DNA from: Circinella minor
Taxonomy: Eukaryota > Mucoromycota > Mucoromycetes > Mucorales > Lichtheimiaceae
Direction: 5' to 3'
NCBI GenBank assembly: GCA_016758965.1
Contig: JAEPRB010000016.1
Coordinates: forward strand, 186,001-250,000
Length of the DNA: 64,000 nucleotides
In this document: piece by piece, positions 50,903 through 61,444 of the stretch
How positions within the stretch are numbered: position 1 is the stretch's first letter
Layout: each line of letters begins with the position of its first letter
The notes under the pieces: model-generated
Database searches by the model: none
What the model saw: only the letters and a program-made list of their open reading frames with translations
What the model was told of the DNA's origin: nothing
Translations under genes and position numbers: made by a program

Positions 50903-52964
50903 ATGATAACAGAAAAGATAAAAAGTGTTATTAGTGAACATTGGTTTATTTTACCTTTATTTGTTATTGGGTAAAAAAAAACACACACACACACACCCTT
51001 TTTTTGTTTTTATATGCAAAAAGAATTAATTTTTTTTTAAAAGTATATTTGCTAGTGGCTTTCATTCTATTCCTTTGGTAACAGTCATTTATTTCCCTTT
51101 ATTGATTTCTTATGCACGTCAATATTGGTATACTGTTATTATTGCAAGTATACTGAATACAGCCTCTTTCTGGGTTTCTATTCTTGGACTTCAAGACGAT
51201 CTTTATGGTAATGGTCGATTTCAACACCCATGGTGGATGTTAGGTAAACTAATACTCTTCTTGCAATTAAAGTAATATTATTATTATTTTTGTAATGTAA
51301 TGAACTGACGCGAAAGAGAGATCTTCTCTTCAAAAAAAAAAAAGTATTAACGATATTAGGTACTGTTAATGTCGTTATTGCATTGGTGGGTGATTACCTT
51401 GCAAGTCGTCATAACTATTCTATTATTCGTATTATTGTATTCCCTACATTATTTACGGGAACTTGGTTGGTCATTTTTGGTCACTTGTTTGGTTTAGGTG
51501 ATAGTATCGTTTATTCCAATAATATTCAAGCAGGTTTTCCAGATATTGTACAAGGCGTCACATGGTTGGGTGGACGACCTGCCATTGATTTTGTATTCAC
51601 TTTATTTGCTACTGTTACTCAAGAATTGGCTCGTACTACCTCAATTTCATCTGATAACAATAATAATTTAATATTTAATAATAATGACAATGATGGTGAT
51701 GAAGAAGAACAACAACAACAACAAGAACAAGTACCTGTTGTTTCTTTTAAAAATTGGCTTGTTCATCCAGCTACATATTATGTTATTTTAGTCACCGTCT
51801 TGGCTATTTTTGGAGGTGTATTGAATAATATTCATCCTGATTCATTTTTTCAAATCGGTTATCCTGATTATGTACCTGAAACAGTCCCTGTTGGATGTGT
51901 TATTGGACCAGGAGGTATTCAATGGCAAAGACAATTTGATTATGATCGATGGTTAAATCGTACAAGAACATTAGCTGATGTAAATAAGTATATATATATA
52001 TATATATTCTCTCTCTCTAATGATGGATGGGAGGGTTTGTAACAAAAGTGAATTATTTAACATTTATATATATTTTATATTAGTCTGGTGCCAAATTAGT
52101 TGCATGGACAGAAGAAACGGCAGCAACACAAAGTTATGAAGATGAAGAAAGATTAATAAATAAATCAAAAGCACTTGCTAAAGAAAAACAAATTTATCTT
52201 GCTATTACTTATAATCAAATTATTCCTCCCAGTATTTCAGAAAACAAATTAGTATTAATTACACCTGAAGGTGAAATTGGTATTAATTATAAAAAAGCTT
52301 ATCCAGTTCCATTTATTGTAAATATTTCATTTCTTTTGTGTGTGTGTGTGTGTGTGTGACCCCACAAAGAATTTTTTTAATAATGATCCATTTTATCTAT
52401 TAGGAACCAAGACCTCCTGGTAAAAGAGAAATTCAATATATTGATACTTTATTATTTGGAAGAATTAGTGCTGGCATTTGTTTTGATTTTAATTTTCCTT
52501 GGTTTATTCGTCAAACAAGTAAAAAGAATGTTGATTTAATGATTGAATCCTCTTGGACATGGGGTAAAAAAAAAAAGTCTATATTATTATTATTATAATC
52601 GATTTAAACTTTACAAAACTAACAAATGTTTATATATATATTAGGACCTACTGGAACATATCACAGTCAAAGTAATAGTTTAAGAGCCATAGAAAATGGA
52701 TTTACGTTGCTTCGATGTGGATCCCAAGCAAAATCTGGTATCTATGAACCTACAGTGAATGGTTTATTTAATCAACATATAGCTACTATTACCGATTCAG
52801 AATATCTATTTCATCTACCCATTCAAAAACGTAGAAAAACTCTTTATGGTTATACTGGAGATCTATTTGGATTTACATGTTTGGCTATAGGTGGAATCAC
52901 GACCATCTATCTTATTTATTCTAATATTGTTAAATATCGTCATGGAGGTCAAATCCAAGTATAA
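50903..52964 (+). CDS. Membrane carbon-nitrogen hydrolase, apolipoprotein N-acyltransferase (Lnt)-like
   Basis: Exons 50903-50970, 51044-51243, 51360-51979, 52084-52317, 52404-52563 and 52645-52964 sum to 1602 nt (533 aa). The start MITEKIKSVISEHWFILPLF comes from a short first exon. Residues 15-170 contain several TM helices, and a poly-Q/Asn insert lies near residue 210. A nitrilase-fold domain then begins at KLVAWTEETAA. Candidate catalytic triad: Glu306 or Glu307 (WTEE), Lys366/367 (INYKKAYP) and Cys400 (AGICFDFNFP). The C-terminus has a final TM (LFGFTCLAIGGITTIYLIYS). This N-terminal membrane bundle plus CN-hydrolase plus terminal helix is the architecture of bacterial Lnt. The natural substrate in fungi is unknown to me; acylation of a membrane-linked amine is an inference. 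Confidence 0.85.
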
Positions 52965-53114
52965 ATGACTTGATATTTATTTTTTTTGTATAAAAATAAA
53001 AAGAGTTTATCCTTTCTACTACTACGTACTCGTGTTTTTTTTTCTTTCATATCTGTATATAAATGTAATATACTAGATGTATACGTACTTTTTAAATAAT
53101 AAACTTGAATTTAT

Positions 53115-54296
53115 TTAAGGACGATATAAAAAATGTAAATCATATCTATCTGTAACATCCATTTCATCTCTATTTTCAATAGGTGGAGGTAATTTATTTT
53201 CCATTTTGAGTTGTTGACGATATATATTGTCACGAATCAAAGTCCATCGTATATAGAAGAATAATAAAATAGAAATAAACATGGTAATGATATATATAAT
53301 CAATCCACTACGATATCTGGGTGCTTCTTCTTGACGAATCAATAAAGGTCCAATAAAATTTCCTATGCAATAAGCAACCATACTGCTTCCATTATAAAAT
53401 ACACGTTTGGTATATCCAGTAATATTATTGGATATCAATGCATAAAGAATCATCATGGTGGGAGCAATGCTTACGAAAAACATGCCTAAAAGCATGGAAG
53501 CATTTAAAGGTAATACTGATAAAAAGATTAAAGCCATGAATGTAATAAAACAAAGTATTGCACCGATACATGTATTTTGTTTTGATTGATAACGACTGAA
53601 ATAAACAGTAATAATAACAATTAACATTGGAATAAAATTGGTAGGAATATTGAGTAAAATGGATACGGTATCCTAAGTAATAATAGAATTATTATAATAA
53701 ATAAATATACGTACATAATATAGATAAATAAATATATATATATATATATACTCACCGAAAATCCCATGCTTTTAATAATGATGGTACTAAATGTAGTAAG
53801 ACAACCATTTGTCAAATTGATAAAAAAAGTAATTAAAATATAACAATAAAATCTTGGTTCTTTTAAAGATTCTATTATTTGTTCATTTTTAATTTCTTTT
53901 GTCTGTATAACAGAATTATCTCGTATACGTTCTTGTACAATAATCGTTTCTTGTAAAGAAAGTCGATACCATTTTGATTTGGCTTTATCTGGTAAAAATA
54001 AAAATGTAAATATACCAGCAATGATGGTAATAGAACCAAGAATAATCATACACCTTGTAAATATAAATATATAACAGTACGTAGTTAGTATGGATAATAT
54101 ATATAGGTTATTTAGGTATAATATTTAATTACCATTTCCATGAACTTAATCCAGATAAACCATTTAATTTTAAAAAACCTAAACTTATTAATCCTGCAAA
54201 AGCACCACCTAATGCATTCGATATTGGAATTGTACCAAAAAACATGACTTGTTCTGTACGACGCCATAGAATAGCGATCAGAAGATATAATGCTAG

Positions 54297-54327
<31 letters not shown>

Positions 54328-55064
54328 TAAATAAACAGCAATTATGTATACAGTAACTATTTATTTGTTATTATTATATAAATAGATATATATATATATA
54401 TATACCTGGATAAGTGACTGATTCAAATAAACCAAGTAAAAAACGAAGAATACATAATTGTATAAAATTAGTTGCTAATGCAGTACAACCTACTACTATT
54501 CCCCACAATATTAATGCTATTCCTAAATATTTTGAAATAGGAATTTTTGGTAACAAATATTGATTTGGTATCTACTTTGTCATTAAAATACGTAATAAGT
54601 GAGAAGAATTCATTATTTTTTTTGAGTCATTAATACGTAATAATGTCATATATATATATATATATATACCTGGAATATAAGATATCCTAAATAATATATA
54701 GAACCAAGCCAAGCAAATTGATTACCATTAATTCCAGTATCTTGAAATATACCCATCACTGCTGAAAAATTTAAAGTATATTTATCTAACATCTTTTATA
54801 TTGGAGTTATTTAAAATTATACTTGGCAAGTTTTTATGAATAAAACCTTGTTACCTGAAGAAATGCAATAAAACATATAAATGGAACTGTAATAAAATTT
54901 ATTTTTCGAACAAGTTTCTTTTCTTCAGGTGTATAAATGAATTTATTTGTTGTTCTATTTTTATCTGTTTCTTGACTATGGGTCAAATGGAGATGATGAT
55001 GATTTACATCATGTATTGTTGTTGTTGTATCCTCTTGTTGTTTTTCATTATTATTTTTTGACAT
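53115..55064 (-). CDS. MFS transporter, allantoate-permease (ACS/Dal5) family, 4
   Basis: Diverged relative of the three plus-strand transporters. Exon 1 (55064 to about 54856) encodes a His/Thr-rich cytosolic tail and TM1 (KINFITVPFICFIAFLQ). The next exon starts MLDKYTLNFSAVMGIFQDTG, then LGSIYYLGYLIFQ. Later exons give RFLLGLFESVTYPG, LWRRTEQVMFFG, the loop DKAKSKWYRLSLQETIIVQE, and GYTKRVFYNGSSMVAYCIGN. It ends HFLYRP-stop, where the others end YRL. Introns are short and several are bounded by (TA)n microsatellites (about 53739-53751, 54296-54320, 54389-54403, 54650-54667). Substrate unknown. Confidence 0.88.
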
Positions 55065-55368
55065 TCTTATTATTATTTTAGATAAAATTGTTTAATAAAA
55101 GAAAAAGAAAGTAAAAAGAAAAAGAAGGAGGGGTTTTGCATAAGAAAATAGATCACAATAAATATGCATGCAGCATAAACCTTCTGATTCTCAACTCCGT
55201 TATAACCCGAATCACCTTATTTACAAACGTTAAATTCATTATACAATAAGATATCAACAACATGAGTAAATATTAGTTTTATAAACAAACAAACCAAAAT
55301 TATATAAAAAGAGAATAAATTATATGGGATGGAAAAAAAAGGGGAGGAGGAGAAGGAGAAAGAGCGTG
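55065..55368. other. Intergenic, nothing recognised
   Basis: About 300 bp between two minus-strand genes; AT-rich, with a GGAGGAGGAGAAGGAG purine run near 55341-55360. Confidence 0.35.
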
Positions 55369-56733
55369 CTAGTAAGTGGATAATTTTTGTTCTTCATTTT
55401 TTAAAGAATAATAATGATTATCATCATCATAATAATTTAAAGTAGTATTATAATGAGGTAAATATTCTTGATCCTTTGTAATATGAATAATTTGACCTGA
55501 TTCATTGACTTTTAATCCAAGTAAAGATAAAGTATTTAAATTAATAATACTTTTCTTTTTCATTGATTTTTTAGTTGATGATTTCAAATTATAAAATGTT
55601 TGTTGTTGTTGTTGTTGTTGTTCAAGATCTTTTTCAATGAAATTAGAAGGTGGTAAATTGGATAATTCAGTAGGTGGTACAATAGTTGTTGGTGGAGGAG
55701 GTGGTAAAGATTCCATAGGTGGTGGTGGTGGCATTCCAATAGTTGTATTACGTGGAGGAATAAGAAAAAAGGATGTACCTGCAAATCCTGCATATACTAA
55801 CATCCAATGTACCTTTATTATTACGTAAAAAAAAAATATAAGTAGAAACCCTATTATAAATATGACTTTTAATAATAATAATAATAATTAAACTTACATA
55901 AATAATATACATGGCAATAACACATAATAAAGACCATTTTACTTGATTAGCAAATAATCGATCACAATTATAATAATCCATATCAGATAATTCAATGGTA
56001 GTCATTGTCGTATTTTGATTTTGATTTTGAATATTCCATAAAGTATTTTCACGAGAATGATCAATACACCAATTTCTAAAATTATCTTGATTGACAACAA
56101 ATAAAATAAAATTGACAAGTGTAGATATAAGTACAAATGAACCACCTATAGCAATAATATAAACCATGATTTGAACACGAACATAGATTGGCTATATATA
56201 TATATATATATATATATATGGTATTACGTTGGTTTAATAAAAATAATCTTTATAAATAATAATAATAATACTATCTTAAGGACTTACTCTAAAATAAACA
56301 ATTACAAATCCAGCAATTGAAATACAACCAAAAATAAGATTGACTACACCAAAAATAATTAATGGTACTTGATCTAAATGAGAATAAAATGCTAATAATG
56401 ATAATAATAATAATACTTTTAGAATGAGACCCACCAAAGATACTACATTATGAAAAGAAAAAAAAAACTTACGACTCTTTTGCATAAATGCAAGAACAGC
56501 AAAATAAAAGCTGAAACCCTAATAAAATATCATGTTTAGTATTTACAAAATAAAAATAAAAAGCGAAAAATGAATATATATATATATATATATATAAAAC
56601 TTACTGCCCATATTAAACAAGCAATGCCACTACCAAAATGATTACTAAAACATCCACAACATTTTGGAGGTGTTAATAATCGAGCCCAATAATATCGTGT
56701 AGCAAAATCTTCATATCCTGGTGCGAAATCCAT
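55369..56733 (-). CDS. Multi-span membrane protein with proline-rich tail, unknown family
   Basis: Starts MDFAPGYEDFATRYYWARLL, chosen over an upstream in-frame start eight codons earlier because MDFAPG begins the folded part. A PPKCCGCFSN cysteine cluster precedes TM1 (GSGIACLIWA, then GFSFYFAVLAF across an intron). TM2 is VPLIIFGVVNLIFGCISIAG, TM3 IIAIGGSFVLISTLVNFILF, and TM4 VKWSLLCVIAMYIIYV. A loop rich in Asn/Asp and sequons (QNTT, FRNWC) lies between TM3 and TM4. A hydrophobic segment, LVYAGFAGTSFFLI, follows. The tail holds poly-Pro (PPPPPMESLPPPPPTT) and poly-Q. It resembles LAPTM/tetraspan-type small membrane proteins only in topology. Five or six exons; junctions approximate. Confidence 0.65.
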
Positions 56734-57010
56734 TGTTTTTTTTTTTAAATAAAACACATATACAAATATATATATATATATACACTTTTACAACACACGC
56801 ACACACACACACACACAAATACACACAGTGATAAAAAAAAAACAAAGAGATAAAGAAGAAAGAGTAAAAAAAAAAAAGGATGATGATTATTATTAAAAAA
56901 GAATTGGGGAGTAAATTTACAGAAAGAGTAGGTTGTTATTATGCAAAAAAAAATTATATATAAAAATATTACCAAATTAGGATGAATGGATACTAGAAAT
57001 AGTTAAATAT

Positions 57011-57121
57011 TTATTGTGAACCAAAAGTATTTTGAACATGTTGTCGAATAGCTGCTAAAGGATTTTGTTGAAAAGCTGGTAATTGCATTACTTTTTGAAA
57101 CCTTACAATTTCTTTCATTCT

Positions 57122-57154
<33 letters not shown>

Positions 57155-57736
57155 AATTTAGTTGGTGGGGGGCTTTTTCTTTTTTTTTTTTAAAAAAAAA
57201 AGAAAAGGGATAAAAACATACTCTGCTTTTCTTTTTGATTTCTTATTTTGAAATTTATTTGTGGGTATAGCTGTTATTTTTTCTTTTTTGGTTTCATTCG
57301 TTTCAATTATATCAAGAATATCATTAAATTCTGTTAAATCCGTATCTAATTTTTTACTTTTCTTGGCTGCTTTTTTTCTTTGTCCATGAACTCGATCCAA
57401 TTCTATCATATTAATTAATTAATTAATAACCTCTTTTCTCCCATTCAAAAAAAAATCTCGGAATCAAAATATATAATTACTTTCAAGCCAAGCTTCATGA
57501 CGTTGTTTTCGTTTTTGATGTTTATTTTCTATTATGGGTATAGTACTACTACTAGTGGTAGTTGATGTCAACTAAAAAAATATTATAATATTTTTAGATT
57601 AAAAAATGAAAATAAAGGGTTTCCTCTAAAAAAAAAAAAAAAAAAAAAAAAAGACAAAGAATAATATTCTTACAGTTTGTTTTTCAACTTTTGATTCCAG
57701 TTTTTTTGTACCTCTTGTCTTTTGTACTTTAGGCAT
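57011..57736 (-). CDS. SLX9: Ribosome biogenesis protein SLX9-like
   Basis: Slx9 is a 40S/pre-rRNA processing and export factor. Exons are separated by introns with long A tracts (about 57126-57153 and 57629-57652). The N-terminus is MPKVQKTRGTKKLESKVEKQ. The middle has KHQKRKQRHEAWLE, a motif shared with fungal Slx9 and animal FAM207A/SLX9, then ELDRVHGQRKKAAKKSKK with a short acidic linker. The C-terminus reads RMKEIVRFQKVMQLPAFQQN then PLAAIRQHVQNTFGSQ-stop, the characteristic Slx9 ending (E..RF..V...PAF..NPL.AI..H). It is a small, very basic, nucleolar-type protein. Confidence 0.82.
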
Positions 57737-57954
57737 TATTATTATTTTCAAATGATCTAATAATTATTAAAAAATAAATCTATTTGAAACAAAAAAGAAA
57801 AACGTGACTTTTTTAAAAACTTGAGAGAAGGGAAGGGAATCATGCGGGTCGGGTTTCCCTTTTTTTCAAGTACCCCGCAGCATATCTTCTTGGCAAAAAT
57901 TCTTCTTTATTCTTCCTTTATTACTTTTTTATTTCGAAATAATTTTAAGAAAAA

Positions 57955-59197
57955 ATGTCGTATGGTGCACAAAATCAACAACAACAACAATATCCACCTC
58001 CTCCTCAACAATATCCACCCCCTAATCAACCTTATTATCCTCCACCTGATTCTCCTCCACCACCATTACAACAACAACAACAACAACAACATTATCAACA
58101 ACAATATCAACAATATCCAGCACCTCCACCTGGTTATGAAGAAGAAGTAAGAAGACCACTTTTTAATGGCAATCATGATGATTATGACGATAATGATGAC
58201 TTGTATAAAGAAACTATTTCTAATAGTCCTATTGAAGTTCGAATGCGTAAGTTATATATATATATATATATATATGATTAAAACACACACATTTCATTTT
58301 ACTAACAAGGAGAATAACATATAGAATTTGTAAGAAAAGTATATTCTATTTTATCAGTACAAATCTTGAGTACAGTTATAATGTCAGCCATTTATATGTA
58401 TAATGAAACTGTGAAACAATTTGTTCAAACAAAGTAAAGTATTTTTTTTTGTTCTTTTTAACAAGAGTAAATATAATATATAAACTCACTTTTATATAAT
58501 TTAGTATTTGGGTATTATATATTTCTATGTTTGGATCTTTAGGTGTTTTATTTGGATTAATGTGGAAAGCAAGATCAACTCCATTAAATTATATTCTCTT
58601 GGGTATATTTACAATAATGGAAGGTCATTTAGTGGGTACAGTAGGTATGTATAAATTATATATATATATATATATATGGATGGGATGGGATGGGATGGGA
58701 TAATAAGTAGTATGAAACACTCACATATTGAAATATCTATTTTATTATATAGTGACATTCTATGATCAAATGATTGTTCTTCAAGCATTAATTATAACAT
58801 TTGGTGTATTTGTTGGTTTAACATTATTTACTTTACAATCTAAATGGGATTTTTCTGGCATGGGTCCATTGTAAGTTTTTCTTTTTTAAAGTAATGATGA
58901 GCAAGATGATTAATTTGATATTATTATTATTTTTCTTATAGTTTATTTGCTGGTATTTCAATGCTTTTCCTTGTATCACTTGTTCAAATATTTTTACCAT
59001 TTTCTGAAGGATTTCAATTAGCACTTGCTTGTGCTGGAGTTGTTATCTTTTCAGGTTATATTGTTTTTGATACCTATTTAATCTTTAATCGTTATTCTGC
59101 TGAAGATTATATTATGGCATCTGTTAGTTTATATATGGATATTATTAATTTGTTCTTACGTATACTTCAAATTTTAAGTGCTATGCAAAGAGATTAA
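57955..59197 (+). CDS. BAX inhibitor-1 / Lifeguard (TMBIM) family protein
   Basis: Exons 57955-58246, 58325-58433, 58505-58644, 58753-58870 and 58942-59197 sum to 915 nt (304 aa). The cytosolic N-terminal 90 residues are Gln/Pro/Tyr-rich ([18 protein letters not shown] and a PPPGY PY-motif). It is followed by [20 protein letters not shown], the standard TMBIM TM1, and six more helices. The conserved late segments [11 protein letters not shown], with its Asp, and [20 protein letters not shown] are present. Family members modulate ER/vacuolar Ca2+ leak and cell death; the yeast homologue is Bxi1/Ybh3. Intron 3 holds (TA)n followed by a GGGAT repeat. Confidence 0.93.
58678..58700. repeat. (GGGAT)n repeat in BI-1 intron
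   Basis: Four G3 runs spaced by AT (58682-84, 58687-89, 58692-94, 58697-99) on the coding strand of intron 3, directly after a (TA)n tract. This fits a minimal G-quadruplex pattern. Confidence 0.7.
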
Positions 59198-59449
59198 AAA
59201 AAAAAAAAACTCAATAAGAAATATAATTAATAAAATGAAATATAATCGGGTTGTTTGGAATCCTTTTTTTTTTTCAGTGTTTTTATCAAGATTGTTTTTG
59301 TGTTTACGATTCAAATCGGTTTTGTTTTTTTGATGATGGATACATCTTTACAGTTACTTCAGAAAGAGTGGGACCCCTTTTTTTTTTCCACTATACATTT
59401 TTTTCAATTATAACTTTCTTTACTCACTATAATTCCTTTTTTCCCATTA

Positions 59450-60232
59450 TACAGTCTGAGTATTTGCTAAACCGGTATTTTGCTAAGCCGGTAGTATCTC
59501 TCAAATATTTTTTATATACTTAGTAAAATACCGGTATCCGATGAGCTTTCCTAAATATTTACCGGGTTTATAATAGTATTATTTTATTTTATATAATATA
59601 ATGCTATTCTTTTTATTGGTAAAATCAGTAATGCAGCCTCATCTCAGCTCTTCCCTTTGTTTTCAGTGGGCTACTTTGTTTTCATAGTAATTAAAAATAC
59701 ACAAATCATTCTTGTCGTCAAAAGAAAGCTTCTCAACATCTTGTTTTGATAACAGTGTCTCTTTTTCGCCAACTTCACACATATGATTTTTTTTTCTTTC
59801 TCCTCCTCTGCGTACGTACGTACTTCTTTTCAAATTTGTCATATACTTATTCATTACCATTGAATATGTAATTATGTTATTGATACAATTCATTGTTACT
59901 CATTTTTATTCAACTGCTAAAACCATGGTTCATGTAGATATTAAACACACTTTGTTGTAAATTCATTATTAATCCAATCTCTGGTTCATTACTGCTACTT
60001 GATGAGTACACTATTGTCATTTTTATCACTAAAAGATTAGCTTATAGTAGCAAAGCTAGATTATATGAACTATCATTTTTTTTTATCTTATCTGAACAGC
60101 TTAATTTAATTATAGTTATTTTTTCCAGTATATTCTACATATTCGTACCAGCTGTGTTTCAATTCACTAAACAGGCAATTCGCTAAAACCAGTACATGTA
60201 TTGAGTACCTGTTTTAACGAATAATCACTGTA
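59450..60232. mobile_element. Putative non-autonomous TA-flanked Tc1/pogo-like element
   Basis: TA-CAGTCTGAGTATTTGCTAAA at the left faces TTTTAACGAATAATCACTG-TA at the right. The inverted ends share CAGT, the (T)ATT core and (G)xTAAAAC but are imperfect. Internally, several GCTAAxCCGGTA / TACCGGTAT motifs recur near the left end. No transposase is encoded. Identification rests on the ends and the flanking TA. Confidence 0.45.
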
Positions 60233-60506
60233 ACTTTTTTTTCCTACTAGAACCCATTTTCCCAATTCTTTTTTTTACTACAACATATTTCCTATTATGT
60301 TTTTGAAACCAAAATAATAAAATCATTTAAAAACAATGCACCTCTGTTACCCCAGTTTTAGTTTCTTAAACAATCTCAAACGACTATCATAAAATACCTT
60401 TGCTCATGAAAAAAAAAAATACTGTGACATCTACTATATATGGCCTAAATTTCATCTAATTGATTCTTTTGCATTACGGATTATGGATCCAATCCAGATT
60501 TCCGAA

Positions 60507-60536
60507 AATCCGATCCGTTTGAAAACGGATCGGATT
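60507..60536. repeat. Perfect 14-bp inverted repeat with 2-nt loop
   Basis: AATCCGATCCGTTT, then GA, then AAACGGATCGGATT. Flanking sequence repeats variants of GGATCCAATC and CCGGATCGG, so the whole 60480-60580 segment looks like a mosaic of GATCC/GATCGG words. Confidence 0.8.
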
Positions 60537-60588
60537 CGAAATGGTGCCAATCTGATCCGGATCGGTTCACTAGTAAGAACCCTAGCAT

Positions 60589-61050
60589 ATGCATCAGAAA
60601 GATGACCTGCTCACGCAGTTATCTGTTAACGGAAACACTCAAGGTAAGCAAATCAGTTGTCTCATTGTATCCAAATGTGTTAATTGATTCTTTTTACTAG
60701 ATATGCTGGCGTATATTGCAAATACACAAAACATTTGTTTAGTGTCATTGGATTACGCCGGCTTAACAACAAACTGCGATGACTTGCATGGTTTTTTAAA
60801 GTAAGCGGATAGTTATGAAACCCTATGAAATCAGACTAACTTTTTAACTGCTTCTTGTAATAGACAACACCCAAACATCCAAAAAATAATCATAGATATC
60901 ATGCCAACCGAGGGTGTCATACATATTTATGAACGAAATCTACTTTTAAATGATGAAAAAGTACTAAACAAATTTGAATGTAGGAAAAAAAACAATCCAA
61001 CGTTCAAAGTAGAAACGTTTATTATACTATATACCAACTTATATGTTTAA
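60589..61050 (+). CDS. Small spliced gene of unknown function (about 113 aa)
   Basis: Three exons in matching phase: 60589 to about 60651 (MHQKDDLLTQLSVNGNTQ), about 60702-60799 (DMLAYIANTQNICLVSLDYA then TTNCDDLHGFLK) and about 60864-61050 (QHPNIQKIIIDIMPTEGVIH and so on to YTNLYV-stop). Introns have good GTAAGC donors and TAG acceptors. Composition is protein-like with hydrophobic strands alternating with polar loops. It has no signal peptide or TM, and I recognise no family. It ends about 70 bp from the convergent 67-aa-family pseudogene. It may belong to a decayed mobile element together with that gene and the transposase. Confidence 0.45.
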
Positions 61051-61118
61051 ATACAACAAAAATGTATGAATTGTGTTTTCTTTCATCCATTTGGCATGCT
61101 TGTTGTTCTTGTCCTTTT

Positions 61119-61341
61119 TTACAGTCCTCCAGAAAAGCAAGGATATGGATGATATTTGAAGGGACTAGCGTAGAGTGATTTGAGTGAGATTAACATAGGC
61201 TCTGTTGGATTGTCCGAGTAGCAGATTTCGATACTTATTGTTCATATCATCAATCAACTTTGATAACTTGACGACGTTTGATTCATTATATGGTTCACAG
61301 TAAATTATGCATATAGCCTGTTCTCTGCTGATTGTAACCAT
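61119..61341 (-). pseudogene. Frameshifted second copy of the 67-aa protein family
   Basis: Begins MVTISREQAICIIYCEPYNE then KLSKLIDDMNNK. After that point the conserved continuation (IEICYSDNPTEPM, then SLYASPFKYHPYP) is in another frame, displaced by one base near 61240. The span of 223 nt is not a multiple of three. It is homologous to the intact gene at 50336-50539 along its whole length. Confidence 0.6.
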
Positions 61342-61444
61342 GGCGATACAAAGAAAAGGTTGCTGAAAAGAAGGGTGACAAAAAGAAAAAAGATAGCCTA
61401 CACAAACAGCCTACACAAAAAGCAAAAAAAAAAAAGAAAACTCT

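Larger units (their letters stand above)
59198..60588. other. Intergenic, includes a TA-flanked element and a hairpin
   Basis: Beyond the BI-1 stop the DNA contains the putative element at 59452-60230 and a perfect 14-bp hairpin at 60507-60536. The intervening ORF on the minus strand (around 59663-59893) has no recognisable family. Confidence 0.4.

Noticed and set aside
57821..58150. 109-aa ORF rich in His/Asn/Ile overlapping BI-1 exon 1
   Set aside because: It is a shifted-frame translation of the CAA/CCA-rich N-terminus of the BI-1 protein.
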